Assembly: GCA_964342805.1 (NCBI GenBank) | Contig: CAYFHQ010000045.1 | Span: forward strand, 1 to 27,486 | DNA: 27,486 nucleotides | Reading direction: 5' to 3' | Source: CAYFHQ01 sp964342805 | GTDB lineage: Bacteria; Bacillota; Clostridia; Peptostreptococcales; Acidaminobacteraceae | Shown: piece after piece, positions 13,623-21,718 of the stretch | How positions within the stretch are numbered: the stretch's first letter is position 1 | How the letters are laid out: the number at the start of each line of letters is the position of its first letter | Program-made: the position numbers and the translations under genes | Notes under the pieces: model-generated | The model's input: only the letters and a program-made list of their open reading frames with translations | Told to the model about the DNA's origin: nothing | The model's database searches: none

Positions 13623-15140
13623 TTATTCAGGTGGGCTGGCGTCAAGGGGCTCAATAGGTGGAAGGAGGAGGACCTGGTTGCCAAAGGCCCGGTCTTGGGC
13701 TTGGTTGTAGGCCAAGACGACTTCTAGAGCCCGGTCATGGTCGTAGATGGGGCCTAGATAGTCACGAACATAGGTCCGGTGCTTGACGGAGGCGCTGAAG
13801 ACCGGTAGGTAGACCGGTGCGTCCTGGGGCCACTTGTAGGTCAAGTCATCTATACCATTGAGCTGGAGGATGATCCAGGCGTGGTTGGTTTTGCCGTAGT
13901 AATACTCAGCCAGTTGAATGGCGTTCAAGGGTTTTGGTGGTGTAAGTACCGTGTAGGTGGCCAGGTCGGGTAGAGTGGGGTCATCGATCAAGACGGCCAT
14001 GGTGGCGGAAAGTCGGGGGAGGTCTGCTGCAAGGTCATAGGTTAAGGGCGCATCTTCTTGGTTGTTTGGGTTTTGCTTGTCTATCCCCTGGTCTTCCTCA
14101 AAGGCTGCCCGGTTGAGCATTTGCTCCAGTAGGGCCTGGGAGGACGCAATGTCCGGAAGGTTTTCCAGGAGTTCAAAGCCTGTATTGGGTCGGGTGACTT
14201 GGTCCATGGGGGGATCAGGTGTAAAGAGGGGCACCAAGAATAAGCCCAGCAAGAGGAGGATGGTCAACCACCCCTTGACCCGGCGGAGCAAGTAGGTGCT
14301 AAACACGTAAGACTGGAGCTGGACCCGGGCTATGGCTGTGATCATCCATAGGCTTCCCCTGTCCGTGGTGGGGTGGGCATTGTGTAGGAGTACCTTGTGC
14401 ATTTCCTTGTCGTCGATGGCATGTTCATAAATGTGGACGTCCATATTGAACTGGTCAATGTCTACAGCGTCCTCTCCCACAATAATATAGAGGTCGTTGG
14501 TAAGAATGCGGAAGGACTGACTGAAGAGCTGGGCCAGTTGCTGTTCAGAGAAGTCGGCCTTGCCCAGGGGAGGAATGACACTGTTGATAAATTGGTATTC
14601 CATTTTGCCGTCGAGGCCACGTTTAATGCTATAGTGTTGGTTTTCGTCAATGTTGAGTCCATTGTATTCGGTCAGGGACCCGTCCCTATAGAGCATGACG
14701 GTGTTGTGGCCAAAGTTAAAGAGGATCAGGGACTGGCCATAAACAAAGAGGATGGTGGCATTCACAGCCACTTGAGTGTCATGGGACTGGTTCCACTGGG
14801 TAATTTCGAGATTGAGGTCTTGGATGTAGGTCCGGATAAACCGCAGGGTCTTTTCCCGGTCATCGTGGAGGTGGACAGCCTTCATTTGTTTGTGGAAGGT
14901 GTCAATATGAGCAATAATCGCCAAGGGAATTACGGTGTCTCCAGACGGGGTGAGGACCACAGCAAGCTGGGTGTAGGCGGTTTGGTGGCGCTGGAAGTAG
15001 TGGTTCTTTTGGACCTGGATAAACTTGTCGTGCTGGATGACAGAGATCGAGCCGCACCGGTAGCCACAATGCCGCTTGGGGTCCTGGCCCGTGGAGGGGA
15101 TCTTATGCGTCAAATGGTGTACGGTTGAGATTCTTTTCAC
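13623..15140 (-). CDS. Degenerate PP2C-like / transmembrane / LysM-like protein, last gene of the pel operon
   Basis: A 505-residue protein not known to me from described pel loci. Residues about 20-275 follow the order of a PP2C phosphatase fold: VNATILFVYG...FGHNTVMLYRDGSL matches the GDSR strand pair, ILTNDLYIIV the SDGLW strand, and DRGSLWMITAIARV the DNiT strand. The metal-binding Asp positions are largely replaced (GDSR is GHNT), so it is probably a pseudophosphatase. One membrane segment lies at about 290-307. Outside it, residues about 394-447 (LAEYYYGKTNHAWIILQLNG...VYLPVF) resemble a LysM cell-wall-binding module. The GTG start at 15140 has AAGGAGG 7 bases upstream and lies inside the pelG end, overlapping it by 38 bases; a longer frame to 15251 has no such site. 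Role is unknown; it might anchor the Pel synthase to the wall or relay a signal. Confidence 0.75.
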   Translation of the reverse strand: MKRISTVHHLTHKIPSTGQDPKRHCGYRCGSISVIQHDKFIQVQKNHYFQRHQTAYTQLAVVLTPSGDTVIPLAIIAHIDTFHKQMKAVHLHDDREKTLRFIRTYIQDLNLEITQWNQSHDTQVAVNATILFVYGQSLILFNFGHNTVMLYRDGSLTEYNGLNIDENQHYSIKRGLDGKMEYQFINSVIPPLGKADFSEQQLAQLFSQSFRILTNDLYIIVGEDAVDIDQFNMDVHIYEHAIDDKEMHKVLLHNAHPTTDRGSLWMITAIARVQLQSYVFSTYLLRRVKGWLTILLLLGLFLVPLFTPDPPMDQVTRPNTGFELLENLPDIASSQALLEQMLNRAAFEEDQGIDKQNPNNQEDAPLTYDLAADLPRLSATMAVLIDDPTLPDLATYTVLTPPKPLNAIQLAEYYYGKTNHAWIILQLNGIDDLTYKWPQDAPVYLPVFSASVKHRTYVRDYLGPIYDHDRALEVVLAYNQAQDRAFGNQVLLLPPIEPLDASPPE

Positions 15141-16623
15141 GACGCCACCTCCTTGATTTTCTATATCGCAGGTCTCGTAGACGGTTGGAGTAGTCAGCCA
15201 GGCGACTGAAAACATACCGTTTTTCCACAGGGAAAAGGGGCTGGCGGCCAAAGGTCACATAGTCGATGTTCCTGAGGAAGCGAATGAATATGACTGAAGC
15301 AATAATGAAGGTACCGAAGGAGCTAATGGCAAAGCCGTAGCCATAAAAGTCCAGGCCAAAGGGGATGAAGTAGAGGGTCAGGGCAAAGTTTGATGCGAAA
15401 AAGAGGAAGGCCACAAAGAGGGCCTTGCCCTTGGCTTCAAAGTAGAGGAGGACAAGAATAATCACAAAGACAAAGATATTAAAGAGGGCACCAATGGCAC
15501 AGATTTGGAAGATGGACCGAATGATAATTGATCCACTGAGATAATGGAATATTTGAGGGGACAAGAGGACAATGGTTGCACTCAAGAGCCCTTGAATTTC
15601 AAATGTATAGGCAATTTGCCGGTAGAGGGACCGACGCATCTCCTTGTTGGCGATGAGGATTTGTCGGTAGGTCCCCTTGCCGTTGACCAGGCCATAGTAC
15701 TTGCGGTAAGTGTCGTAAAACTCTGTTTCCACGGACACCATGAAGAGGACCATGGTGGGAATGATGGTCAGGTAGGCCAGGAAGATTGCATTGTCGTACA
15801 AGGGGGCGTACAAGTAGGTCTCATAAATGCTGACCCCCACAAAACTGAACCACATGAGCATGTCGTCAATCCACAGGCCCAGGGTGTAAAAGAGGCCTAT
15901 GAGGAAGAGGGAAGGCAGGCGGTCTAAGTAACGGAGGAAGTCAAAGTGGTAGTAGTTGCCAAAGTTGAAGTTGCCGAAGAAGGTATAGGAGAGCATAACG
16001 AAAGAAACCGTAATCCCCAGCAAGTAGGAAAAGAGGAGGTTGGAGCCGGCAATAAACCCTGGGAAGGGTATGGGATAAATGCTGAAGGCATAGCCGGCAA
16101 CCAGGGTTAAGACACCGCCAAAGATATAAGCCTTGGCAATCAAGCCATAGTCCCGGACGGCACTGAGGTAGACCATGATAATCCAGATCAAGGAGATCAT
16201 GACGAAAAGGGTAACGGCCATGAGTTTGTAGTGGAAGGGCAGGGCCTTGTCCCAGTAGAACCAGACGGCCAAGACAATGTTGATGGCACTGGTCAATTTG
16301 GACAGGCCAATACAGGAGGACTTGATATAGGCATAGTCCTTGACATAGAGTTTGTCGGCGATGTAGCGGGTGATGACCAACTGCCAGGGGGCAGTCAGGA
16401 TCTGGCTAAAGACAAAACTATAGACGATGGTTCCCATAAATAGGTCCCGTTGGACGTTGCCTTCTATAAGCCATTCGGCCATGAAAACCAATAGGTTTAC
16501 CGTCAGAACCGCAGCTATCCAAGGGCCTGCCGCCACGAGGGAGGAATACAGGTAGGCCCGGGTCCGTTTGGAGTAGCTCTCTTCTTTAAATAGTTTTTTG
16601 AGGGTAAATCCGATTCCTGCCAT
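15103..16623 (-). CDS. pelG: PelG, Pel exopolysaccharide membrane transporter
   Basis: A 506-residue integral membrane protein with about 12 hydrophobic segments, of the PelG branch of the MOP/Wzx-like superfamily. The N-terminus MAGIGFTLKKLF followed by LVAAGPWIAAVL is typical of PelG. In described systems PelG forms the inner-membrane export channel with PelD and PelE and receives polymer from PelF. The ATG at 16623 follows GAGGTGACCC, which overlaps the pelF stop. Length is slightly above the Pseudomonas protein. A very basic C-terminus (RYRKSRRWRREK) is cytoplasmic by prediction. Confidence 0.94.
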   Translation of the reverse strand: MAGIGFTLKKLFKEESYSKRTRAYLYSSLVAAGPWIAAVLTVNLLVFMAEWLIEGNVQRDLFMGTIVYSFVFSQILTAPWQLVITRYIADKLYVKDYAYIKSSCIGLSKLTSAINIVLAVWFYWDKALPFHYKLMAVTLFVMISLIWIIMVYLSAVRDYGLIAKAYIFGGVLTLVAGYAFSIYPIPFPGFIAGSNLLFSYLLGITVSFVMLSYTFFGNFNFGNYYHFDFLRYLDRLPSLFLIGLFYTLGLWIDDMLMWFSFVGVSIYETYLYAPLYDNAIFLAYLTIIPTMVLFMVSVETEFYDTYRKYYGLVNGKGTYRQILIANKEMRRSLYRQIAYTFEIQGLLSATIVLLSPQIFHYLSGSIIIRSIFQICAIGALFNIFVFVIILVLLYFEAKGKALFVAFLFFASNFALTLYFIPFGLDFYGYGFAISSFGTFIIASVIFIRFLRNIDYVTFGRQPLFPVEKRYVFSRLADYSNRLRDLRYRKSRRWRREKNLNRTPFDA

Positions 16624-16631
16624 GGGTCACC

Positions 16632-18053
16632 TCACTGTACGTCTCCATAGACCTTCCGGTAGCTTTCCACAAGTCGTTCGTTGGTATAATAGGCTTCAAT
16701 CCGTGCCCGCCCATTGGAGGACATTTCCCTGCGTAGGTCCAAATTCTCAAGTAGTTCCATAATGGCTTCGGCTGTTTTTGCTGGGGACACCGGGGGGGTG
16801 ATCAATCCAGCTCGACCAAACTCGTCCCCTTCTGCCCCGTAAAGGAGTTCCTGGCAGGACCCTACATTGGAGGCTACAAAGGGCACTCCTGAGGACATAC
16901 TTTCCAGAATAGTTAAGGGTTGTCCTTCAGAAATGGAGGTCAAGAGCATGAGGTCGATTTGGGGGAGGTACTCCCTTACATTGACCCGGCCCGTGAAATC
17001 AATTTGTTCGTCAAGTCCCAGCAAGGAAACCAAGTTTAAGCAGTTTCGATAATAATCAGGGTCCTCGTCTGTGGGACCAATAATGAGCAGTTTAGCCTCA
17101 GGCCTCCGGTCCACCACCAGTTTGAAGGACCGGATCAGGGTCATGATGTCCTTAATGGGCACCACCCGGGTCACAGTAGCCACTACGTTTTGCGTAGCCA
17201 CCTGTTCAATAAAGGGGAAGGAGGACATGTTAACCCCATTGGGGATGACAACCGATTTTTCCCGGGCTGCCCCCAGTTCCACCTGGATCTCGTGGTTGTG
17301 GTAAAAGAGAGTAATGACCTTTTGTGCGTGGTGGTAGACGCCAATGGAAATGAAGTAGAAGAACTCAATCCAGAGACGCTTGTAGGCTCCCTGGACCCAC
17401 TTGGACTTTATGATTTCTTCCTCCCGCTCCCGGGCATAGATCCCATGCTCTGTCAGGATCAAGGGGAGGCCTGTTTTCTGGGCCAAAACAATGCCGATCA
17501 AGCCGGCATAGCCCGTGGACACGCAGTGGAAGGCGTCTGTTTCCAAGTTGAAATCCGCCTGGAGAATATGGAGGACCGGCAAAAGCATGGATCGGATGGT
17601 CCAGAAGAAGGCGTTGAACTCTGCCTGGTAAAACTCCTCTAAGTAACGCTTACGGACAATTTCCCAAAAGAAGCGGGACCGTAGGAATTGAAGGGCCGTT
17701 CCCATTTTCTTTTTGTTGGTAATGGTTTCAGCAAACAACTTCCAGTCCAGTTCAGGTTTGAAAAAGAGGAAGTCAGAGATGACTTCTTTTTCTTTTTTAC
17801 TGAGGCGAGGTTCCCGCCTGCGGGTACTGTGGCGGAGCTCCAAGTAGGTGTTCAAATACTGGGTCTCCATAAAGACAATATTGTCTGGAATTTCGTACTT
17901 TAATTCCAACTTGGGTTCTGGATTGGGATCAGGCATGATGGACAACAGGCGAAAATCTTGGTCCGAAATATCCTTCACTAAGTGGTGAATCCAAGTGCTC
18001 ACACCACCTGCTATATAGGGGTAGGAACCTTCTGCAATTAAGGTGATGGCCAT
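16632..18053 (-). CDS. pelF: PelF, GT4 glycosyltransferase
   Basis: A 473-residue cytoplasmic GT4 glycosyltransferase of the PelF type. It begins IAEGSYPYIAGGVSTW, the N-terminal DUF3492 signature, and has LTEHGIYARERE in the middle. The C-terminal nucleotide-sugar domain holds ISEGQPLTILE, the E-x7-E motif of retaining GT4 enzymes. PelF polymerises amino-sugars from UDP-donors in known Pel systems. The ATG abuts the pelE stop codon and its GGAGG lies inside pelE. Length is close to the Pseudomonas protein (about 500). Confidence 0.95.
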   Translation of the reverse strand: MAITLIAEGSYPYIAGGVSTWIHHLVKDISDQDFRLLSIMPDPNPEPKLELKYEIPDNIVFMETQYLNTYLELRHSTRRREPRLSKKEKEVISDFLFFKPELDWKLFAETITNKKKMGTALQFLRSRFFWEIVRKRYLEEFYQAEFNAFFWTIRSMLLPVLHILQADFNLETDAFHCVSTGYAGLIGIVLAQKTGLPLILTEHGIYAREREEEIIKSKWVQGAYKRLWIEFFYFISIGVYHHAQKVITLFYHNHEIQVELGAAREKSVVIPNGVNMSSFPFIEQVATQNVVATVTRVVPIKDIMTLIRSFKLVVDRRPEAKLLIIGPTDEDPDYYRNCLNLVSLLGLDEQIDFTGRVNVREYLPQIDLMLLTSISEGQPLTILESMSSGVPFVASNVGSCQELLYGAEGDEFGRAGLITPPVSPAKTAEAIMELLENLDLRREMSSNGRARIEAYYTNERLVESYRKVYGDVQ

Positions 18054-19025
18054 CTAAACCTCCTTTCCCCAGAAATGACTCAGGCCCTCCAGTTCCTTGG
18101 GGAGGGTGGGGTACTTGTCACGAATAAAATCAATGTAGTTCACAATTTCCGTCCACCGTCGTTGGTGAAAGAGGACGTTGATATGGGTGGTGTAGCCCCG
18201 AACGTCGTTGGGGTAGCGGTCAATAAAGGCTGCTGCTTGGCGGTCGGCTTCTTCCAGCCGGTCCAGGTCCACATGGGCATTCATGACCTTGAAGGCCAGG
18301 TCGGCACTTTCACCGTCAGCTTTTATTAATCGTTCAAGGAGTTCGATGTAATCCTCTAAAAAGACTTTCTTCACAGCAGGGTCCATGAGGCGGGAGGCTA
18401 GGTAGTCCTCAATTTTTTCAAGTAAGACCAGGAGCTTGGTTACCGACTGGGTTTCCGTATAGGCAATCCGGGCAGAGGCGATGTCCTGCTCAAATTGCTG
18501 TTCAAAAGCATTGAGGGCTGTCGCTGCGTAGTGGGTGACCTCCATGTCCTCGTCATCAAGAGACTGCTTGAGCAGGTAGGTATAGTCTGCCTGGGTGTCA
18601 CTGAGCATGGAGGTGATCATGTCCTTTTTGGTTTGGTGCTGGGAAAACAAGAGCTGGTCTTGATAGGACATGACCTTGACGTCACTGGCAAAGGTGGAGT
18701 CGCTGCCGATATCAAAGAGGCGCTCAAACTGAATGTACTTTTCATATTCAAAGAGAAGCATTTGATTGTATTCATAGTAAATAACGAAAAACTGGACCAG
18801 GCCATACCCCAGGGGTCCAAAACCAGGGAGGAGGACCAGGAGGTAATAGGGCCAAATTCGGTAGCGAAAGGGGATTCCCAGTAAGACCAGGATAGACACC
18901 ATGGCAATGATCCCGTGGTAGGTCAAAAACTCAAGGACACCTTCTTGTTGGGTGGCGTACTGGACAAAGAGTACAAAATCCAAAATCCCCAAAAGGGCCA
19001 AAAATCCAGAGAGTACATATCTCAT
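18054..19025 (-). CDS. pelE: PelE-like membrane/TPR protein
   Basis: A 323-residue protein with hydrophobic segments in the first 80 residues (about 5-22, 36-51 and 57-83) followed by a soluble alpha-helical region of TPR-like helix pairs (EEADRQAAAFIDRYPNDVRG is one). Size, layout and position between pelD and pelF identify it as PelE, which joins PelD and PelG in the inner-membrane complex. Sequence identity to characterised PelE is not obvious by eye, so the call depends partly on synteny. It starts 4 bases after the pelD stop. Confidence 0.85.
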   Translation of the reverse strand: MRYVLSGFLALLGILDFVLFVQYATQQEGVLEFLTYHGIIAMVSILVLLGIPFRYRIWPYYLLVLLPGFGPLGYGLVQFFVIYYEYNQMLLFEYEKYIQFERLFDIGSDSTFASDVKVMSYQDQLLFSQHQTKKDMITSMLSDTQADYTYLLKQSLDDEDMEVTHYAATALNAFEQQFEQDIASARIAYTETQSVTKLLVLLEKIEDYLASRLMDPAVKKVFLEDYIELLERLIKADGESADLAFKVMNAHVDLDRLEEADRQAAAFIDRYPNDVRGYTTHINVLFHQRRWTEIVNYIDFIRDKYPTLPKELEGLSHFWGKEV

Positions 19026-19029
19026 ACCA

Positions 19030-20265
19030 TCACCTGCTCTCTTCTAAGAACTTGAGCTGGTAGTCGGTCTTGCTCATCACCCGTTCGTTGATAATGTCAA
19101 AGGCACTATGGGGGGTGGCCGGTAGGAGGATATGAATGTGGTTGGTAATGGGGTCAAAACTAAATATATCCACCGCCCGCAGGAAACCACTAATGGTCTG
19201 GCTGACGTCTTCCAGGGTAACCCCTGACAATTCATATTTCAGGAGCATGTATTCCATACCAAACTCCCTGTAACGCTTTTTCTCCTCTTCAACACGGTCT
19301 TGAAAGTCTGTGAACTTCATGAATCGGGTACCCGCGTGGAAGCGGTCCTCTTGCAACTGACTTTCCACAAAGATGGCTTGACCGATGGACTTATCAACCC
19401 ACTCCACAATAACCTTAAAGAGGTTGTAGGCATATTCAGAAAGGACATCGAAGTCCATGTCTTCCACATTAATAACAGCGATAACCTTGCCTTCATGGGT
19501 GAGGGGGGCGGACATCAAGGGGAAGTCGTCCTCGTCTGTGTCACTCCACTTGACCACCTGTCGGTCCAGGACAACCCGCTTAAAGCCCTCAGAATGGGCT
19601 ACGTCGATGGACCGTTTGTCCTGATGGGTGGCCCCCATGCGGATTTTCAGGCGGAGAAAATCATGATTCCGGGGGTCAACAATATAAATGGAGACTGACT
19701 TGGCTTTTAGAAAGCGGGTCAAGATCCCCATGGTCTCCGTGTAAACAGCTTCTGGGTTGAGGGAGTCCAGCTTTTGGGCGATTTCATAGAGGGACAAAAT
19801 ACTGTACTCAGCCCCAATAATCTGCTTCTTCAAGTCGTCATTGACTGCCATGGAAGAGGCATATTGGCGTCCCAGTTTCTCCAAGGCCCGTTCCAATTGA
19901 AAGATGCGGTTGTTGAGCCGCTCATTGAGGGAGCTGTAATTGTCTTTAAAAATGCCCAAAACGACGCCTGCCCAGTAGATGGCCAAGATGAACTTGTAGT
20001 AGTTAATGTCCTGAAAGAGGGCCCAGTAGTGGCCCACATGGATGTGGTAGAGGAGGACATAGGTGGCTGAGGTCAGGGTAGCAGAAATCATGCCCACATA
20101 GTTTCCATAGCGAAGCCCCATCACCGCAGCGATGATGATAAAGGGGTGGGGGTTGGCTTGGAGGAGTTGCTCTGGGTTGGTGGAAACCACTTCGAAGTAG
20201 CCAACAATAAGCAGGATGACGATAGAGGTTTCCGTAATACTGGAGATGAATGCCCGTCTGCCCAT
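19030..20265 (-). CDS. pelD: PelD, c-di-GMP receptor with GAF and degenerate GGDEF domains
   Basis: A 411-residue inner-membrane regulator. Four hydrophobic segments fill about 8-110, a coiled region follows (115-145), then a GAF domain (about 155-300) and a GGDEF-like domain (about 310-411). The I-site RAVD is at 363-366, nearly the same position as Arg367/Asp370 of Pseudomonas PelD, and five residues later the GGDEF motif is replaced by DPITN. It should therefore bind c-di-GMP but not make it, switching on PelF/PelG. The ATG at 20265 follows AGGAGGGCCC. It sits directly after the DUF4956 gene, linking the pel block to the CotH/VTC block. Confidence 0.94.
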   Translation of the reverse strand: MGRRAFISSITETSIVILLIVGYFEVVSTNPEQLLQANPHPFIIIAAVMGLRYGNYVGMISATLTSATYVLLYHIHVGHYWALFQDINYYKFILAIYWAGVVLGIFKDNYSSLNERLNNRIFQLERALEKLGRQYASSMAVNDDLKKQIIGAEYSILSLYEIAQKLDSLNPEAVYTETMGILTRFLKAKSVSIYIVDPRNHDFLRLKIRMGATHQDKRSIDVAHSEGFKRVVLDRQVVKWSDTDEDDFPLMSAPLTHEGKVIAVINVEDMDFDVLSEYAYNLFKVIVEWVDKSIGQAIFVESQLQEDRFHAGTRFMKFTDFQDRVEEEKKRYREFGMEYMLLKYELSGVTLEDVSQTISGFLRAVDIFSFDPITNHIHILLPATPHSAFDIINERVMSKTDYQLKFLEESR

Positions 20266-20273
20266 GGGCCCTC

Positions 20274-20951
20274 CTATTCTGTGAACTGGCCACTGTAGCT
20301 GATCAGGGTAGCGTCCTGAACGCCGTAAATCCCGGATAGTTCGTCGATAAACTTGGTGTCTGCACCAATCAGGTTCACTTCAAGGGTCAGCTCCGTAAGA
20401 CCGCCGGTGGCACTCTTGGCCTTGATCTGATAATCCAGGGCGCTGATGATTTTTTGCACTTCGTCATTGGCTTCTGCTGTGTAATGGATAATCAGCATAT
20501 AGGCATTGTTGGTGTTTCGGTAGCGCATGAGCAGGAGCAAGATCACACCGATGAAGAGGGATCCCACAATGGCGATCATGTACAAACTGGCACCGCAGGA
20601 CAGGCCCACGGCAATGGCCCAAAACATAAACATGATGTCCATGGGGTCTTTAATGGCTGTTCTAAATCGTACAATGGAAAGGGCACCGACCATGCCAAGA
20701 GACAAGACCAGGTTGGAACTGATGGTCATGATAATCAGGGAAGTGATCATGGACATGAGGACCAAACTCACATTGTAAGTATGACTGTAGAGGGCTCCAT
20801 TATATGTCCGTTGGTAAATGTAGAAGACGAACATGGAAACGGCAAATGTGACCAGGAGGCCCACCAGTATATCGATCACTGAAACATTACCAAAGAAGTC
20901 TGACCGCGCAAAACTATCACGCAATAAATCGGTAAACGTGATTTGATTCAT
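20274..20951 (-). CDS. DUF4956 membrane protein
   Basis: A 225-residue protein with four membrane segments in its first 140 residues and a soluble C-terminal alpha/beta domain. The stretch SLGMVGALSIVRFRTAIKDP is the hallmark of DUF4956, a family often encoded beside VTC-type polyphosphate polymerase domain proteins. Molecular function is unknown. The start at 20951 is preferred over an upstream in-frame ATG because AAGGAGGTGACCCC precedes it. It lies 31 bases after the VTC gene and 8 bases before pelD, so all belong to one transcript. Confidence 0.92.
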   Translation of the reverse strand: MNQITFTDLLRDSFARSDFFGNVSVIDILVGLLVTFAVSMFVFYIYQRTYNGALYSHTYNVSLVLMSMITSLIIMTISSNLVLSLGMVGALSIVRFRTAIKDPMDIMFMFWAIAVGLSCGASLYMIAIVGSLFIGVILLLLMRYRNTNNAYMLIIHYTAEANDEVQKIISALDYQIKAKSATGGLTELTLEVNLIGADTKFIDELSGIYGVQDATLISYSGQFTE

Positions 20952-20982
20952 GGGGTCACCTCCTTCGGTCAATGTTTAATAG

Positions 20983-21690
20983 CTAGAACTGATAGTTTTC
21001 CCGGAGGCGTATCCGGGACATACTGTATTTTGAATAAGCACTTTGGGTAAGGTCTCTGGTTTCTAACAACCTTCGTACATGGTTAGGAAAAAAACGTTCA
21101 TATTTGACTTCAAAAATACACTGGTTCCTAGGTAGAATTCCAAATCGCAGGTTCTTGGAGCGAAAGGGGTCCAGACTGGACGTTTCAGCTCGGACATTCT
21201 CGTCTACACAAACCCGAATCCCCTCAAAGGGTAGAACCCAGGCCTCCCGCTCATACTCAATTAAGACCTTGGCGGTCAGTCCCTCCAGGCGACAGGCTGT
21301 GAGAAACTCCTGGTAGAGGGGGTCGTCACTAAAGGAGGGGTCAAGGGCGTAGGGTTTAGCTATAGCCTGTTCCATGATTCCTTGGGTCACAACCATCTCC
21401 GTCTTAAAAGAGATCCCACCAATCTTTTCTTTTTTCTCTAACTTAATCATGGTGCTATTGCGGTCGTAGTAGCGGAAGCGGAACTTCCGCCGCCGGAACT
21501 TGCCATCCAGCTTTTCGTGGAGGGCACTATCCATGGGGTCATCAAAGTAAATACTACGAATGGAGTAACGGTCACGGTTTTGCAAGTTGCGATCCCGGGT
21601 CATGGCGTGGTTGAGGGACTGGCGCAAGAGCAGGTGGTCTTGCAGGGTGATCATGTACTTGAGTTCATATCTTTTCTTGCGAATGGACAT
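20983..21690 (-). CDS. VTC-type polyphosphate polymerase domain protein
   Basis: A 235-residue protein of the VTC/triphosphate-tunnel fold. Paired charged strands typical of the tunnel are visible: KRYELKYMI at the N-terminus, RSIYFD, KFRFRYYDR, KLEKKEKIGG, VLIEYEREAW, RVCVDENVRAE and IFEVKYE. In yeast Vtc4 this fold makes polyphosphate; the bacterial members next to DUF4956 and CotH are not well characterised. There is no membrane segment, so it is cytoplasmic and may act on or through the DUF4956 partner. A GGAGG lies before the ATG at 21690, 28 bases after the CotH gene. Confidence 0.93.
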   Translation of the reverse strand: MSIRKKRYELKYMITLQDHLLLRQSLNHAMTRDRNLQNRDRYSIRSIYFDDPMDSALHEKLDGKFRRRKFRFRYYDRNSTMIKLEKKEKIGGISFKTEMVVTQGIMEQAIAKPYALDPSFSDDPLYQEFLTACRLEGLTAKVLIEYEREAWVLPFEGIRVCVDENVRAETSSLDPFRSKNLRFGILPRNQCIFEVKYERFFPNHVRRLLETRDLTQSAYSKYSMSRIRLRENYQF

Positions 21691-21718
21691 GGGACCTCCT
21701 CGCAGGAGTCAGTAGGGG

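Noticed and set aside
14397..15128. Long plus-strand open frame (243 codons) inside the pel operon
   Set aside because: It lies antisense to the PP2C-like gene, has no ribosome binding site or recognisable domain, and arises from codon bias of the real gene. The same applies to other antisense frames such as 15544-15927, 22775-23293 and 209-691.
15141..15251. Longer start for the PP2C-like gene within pelG
   Set aside because: No ribosome binding site precedes it, while GTG 15140 has AAGGAGG with 7-base spacing.
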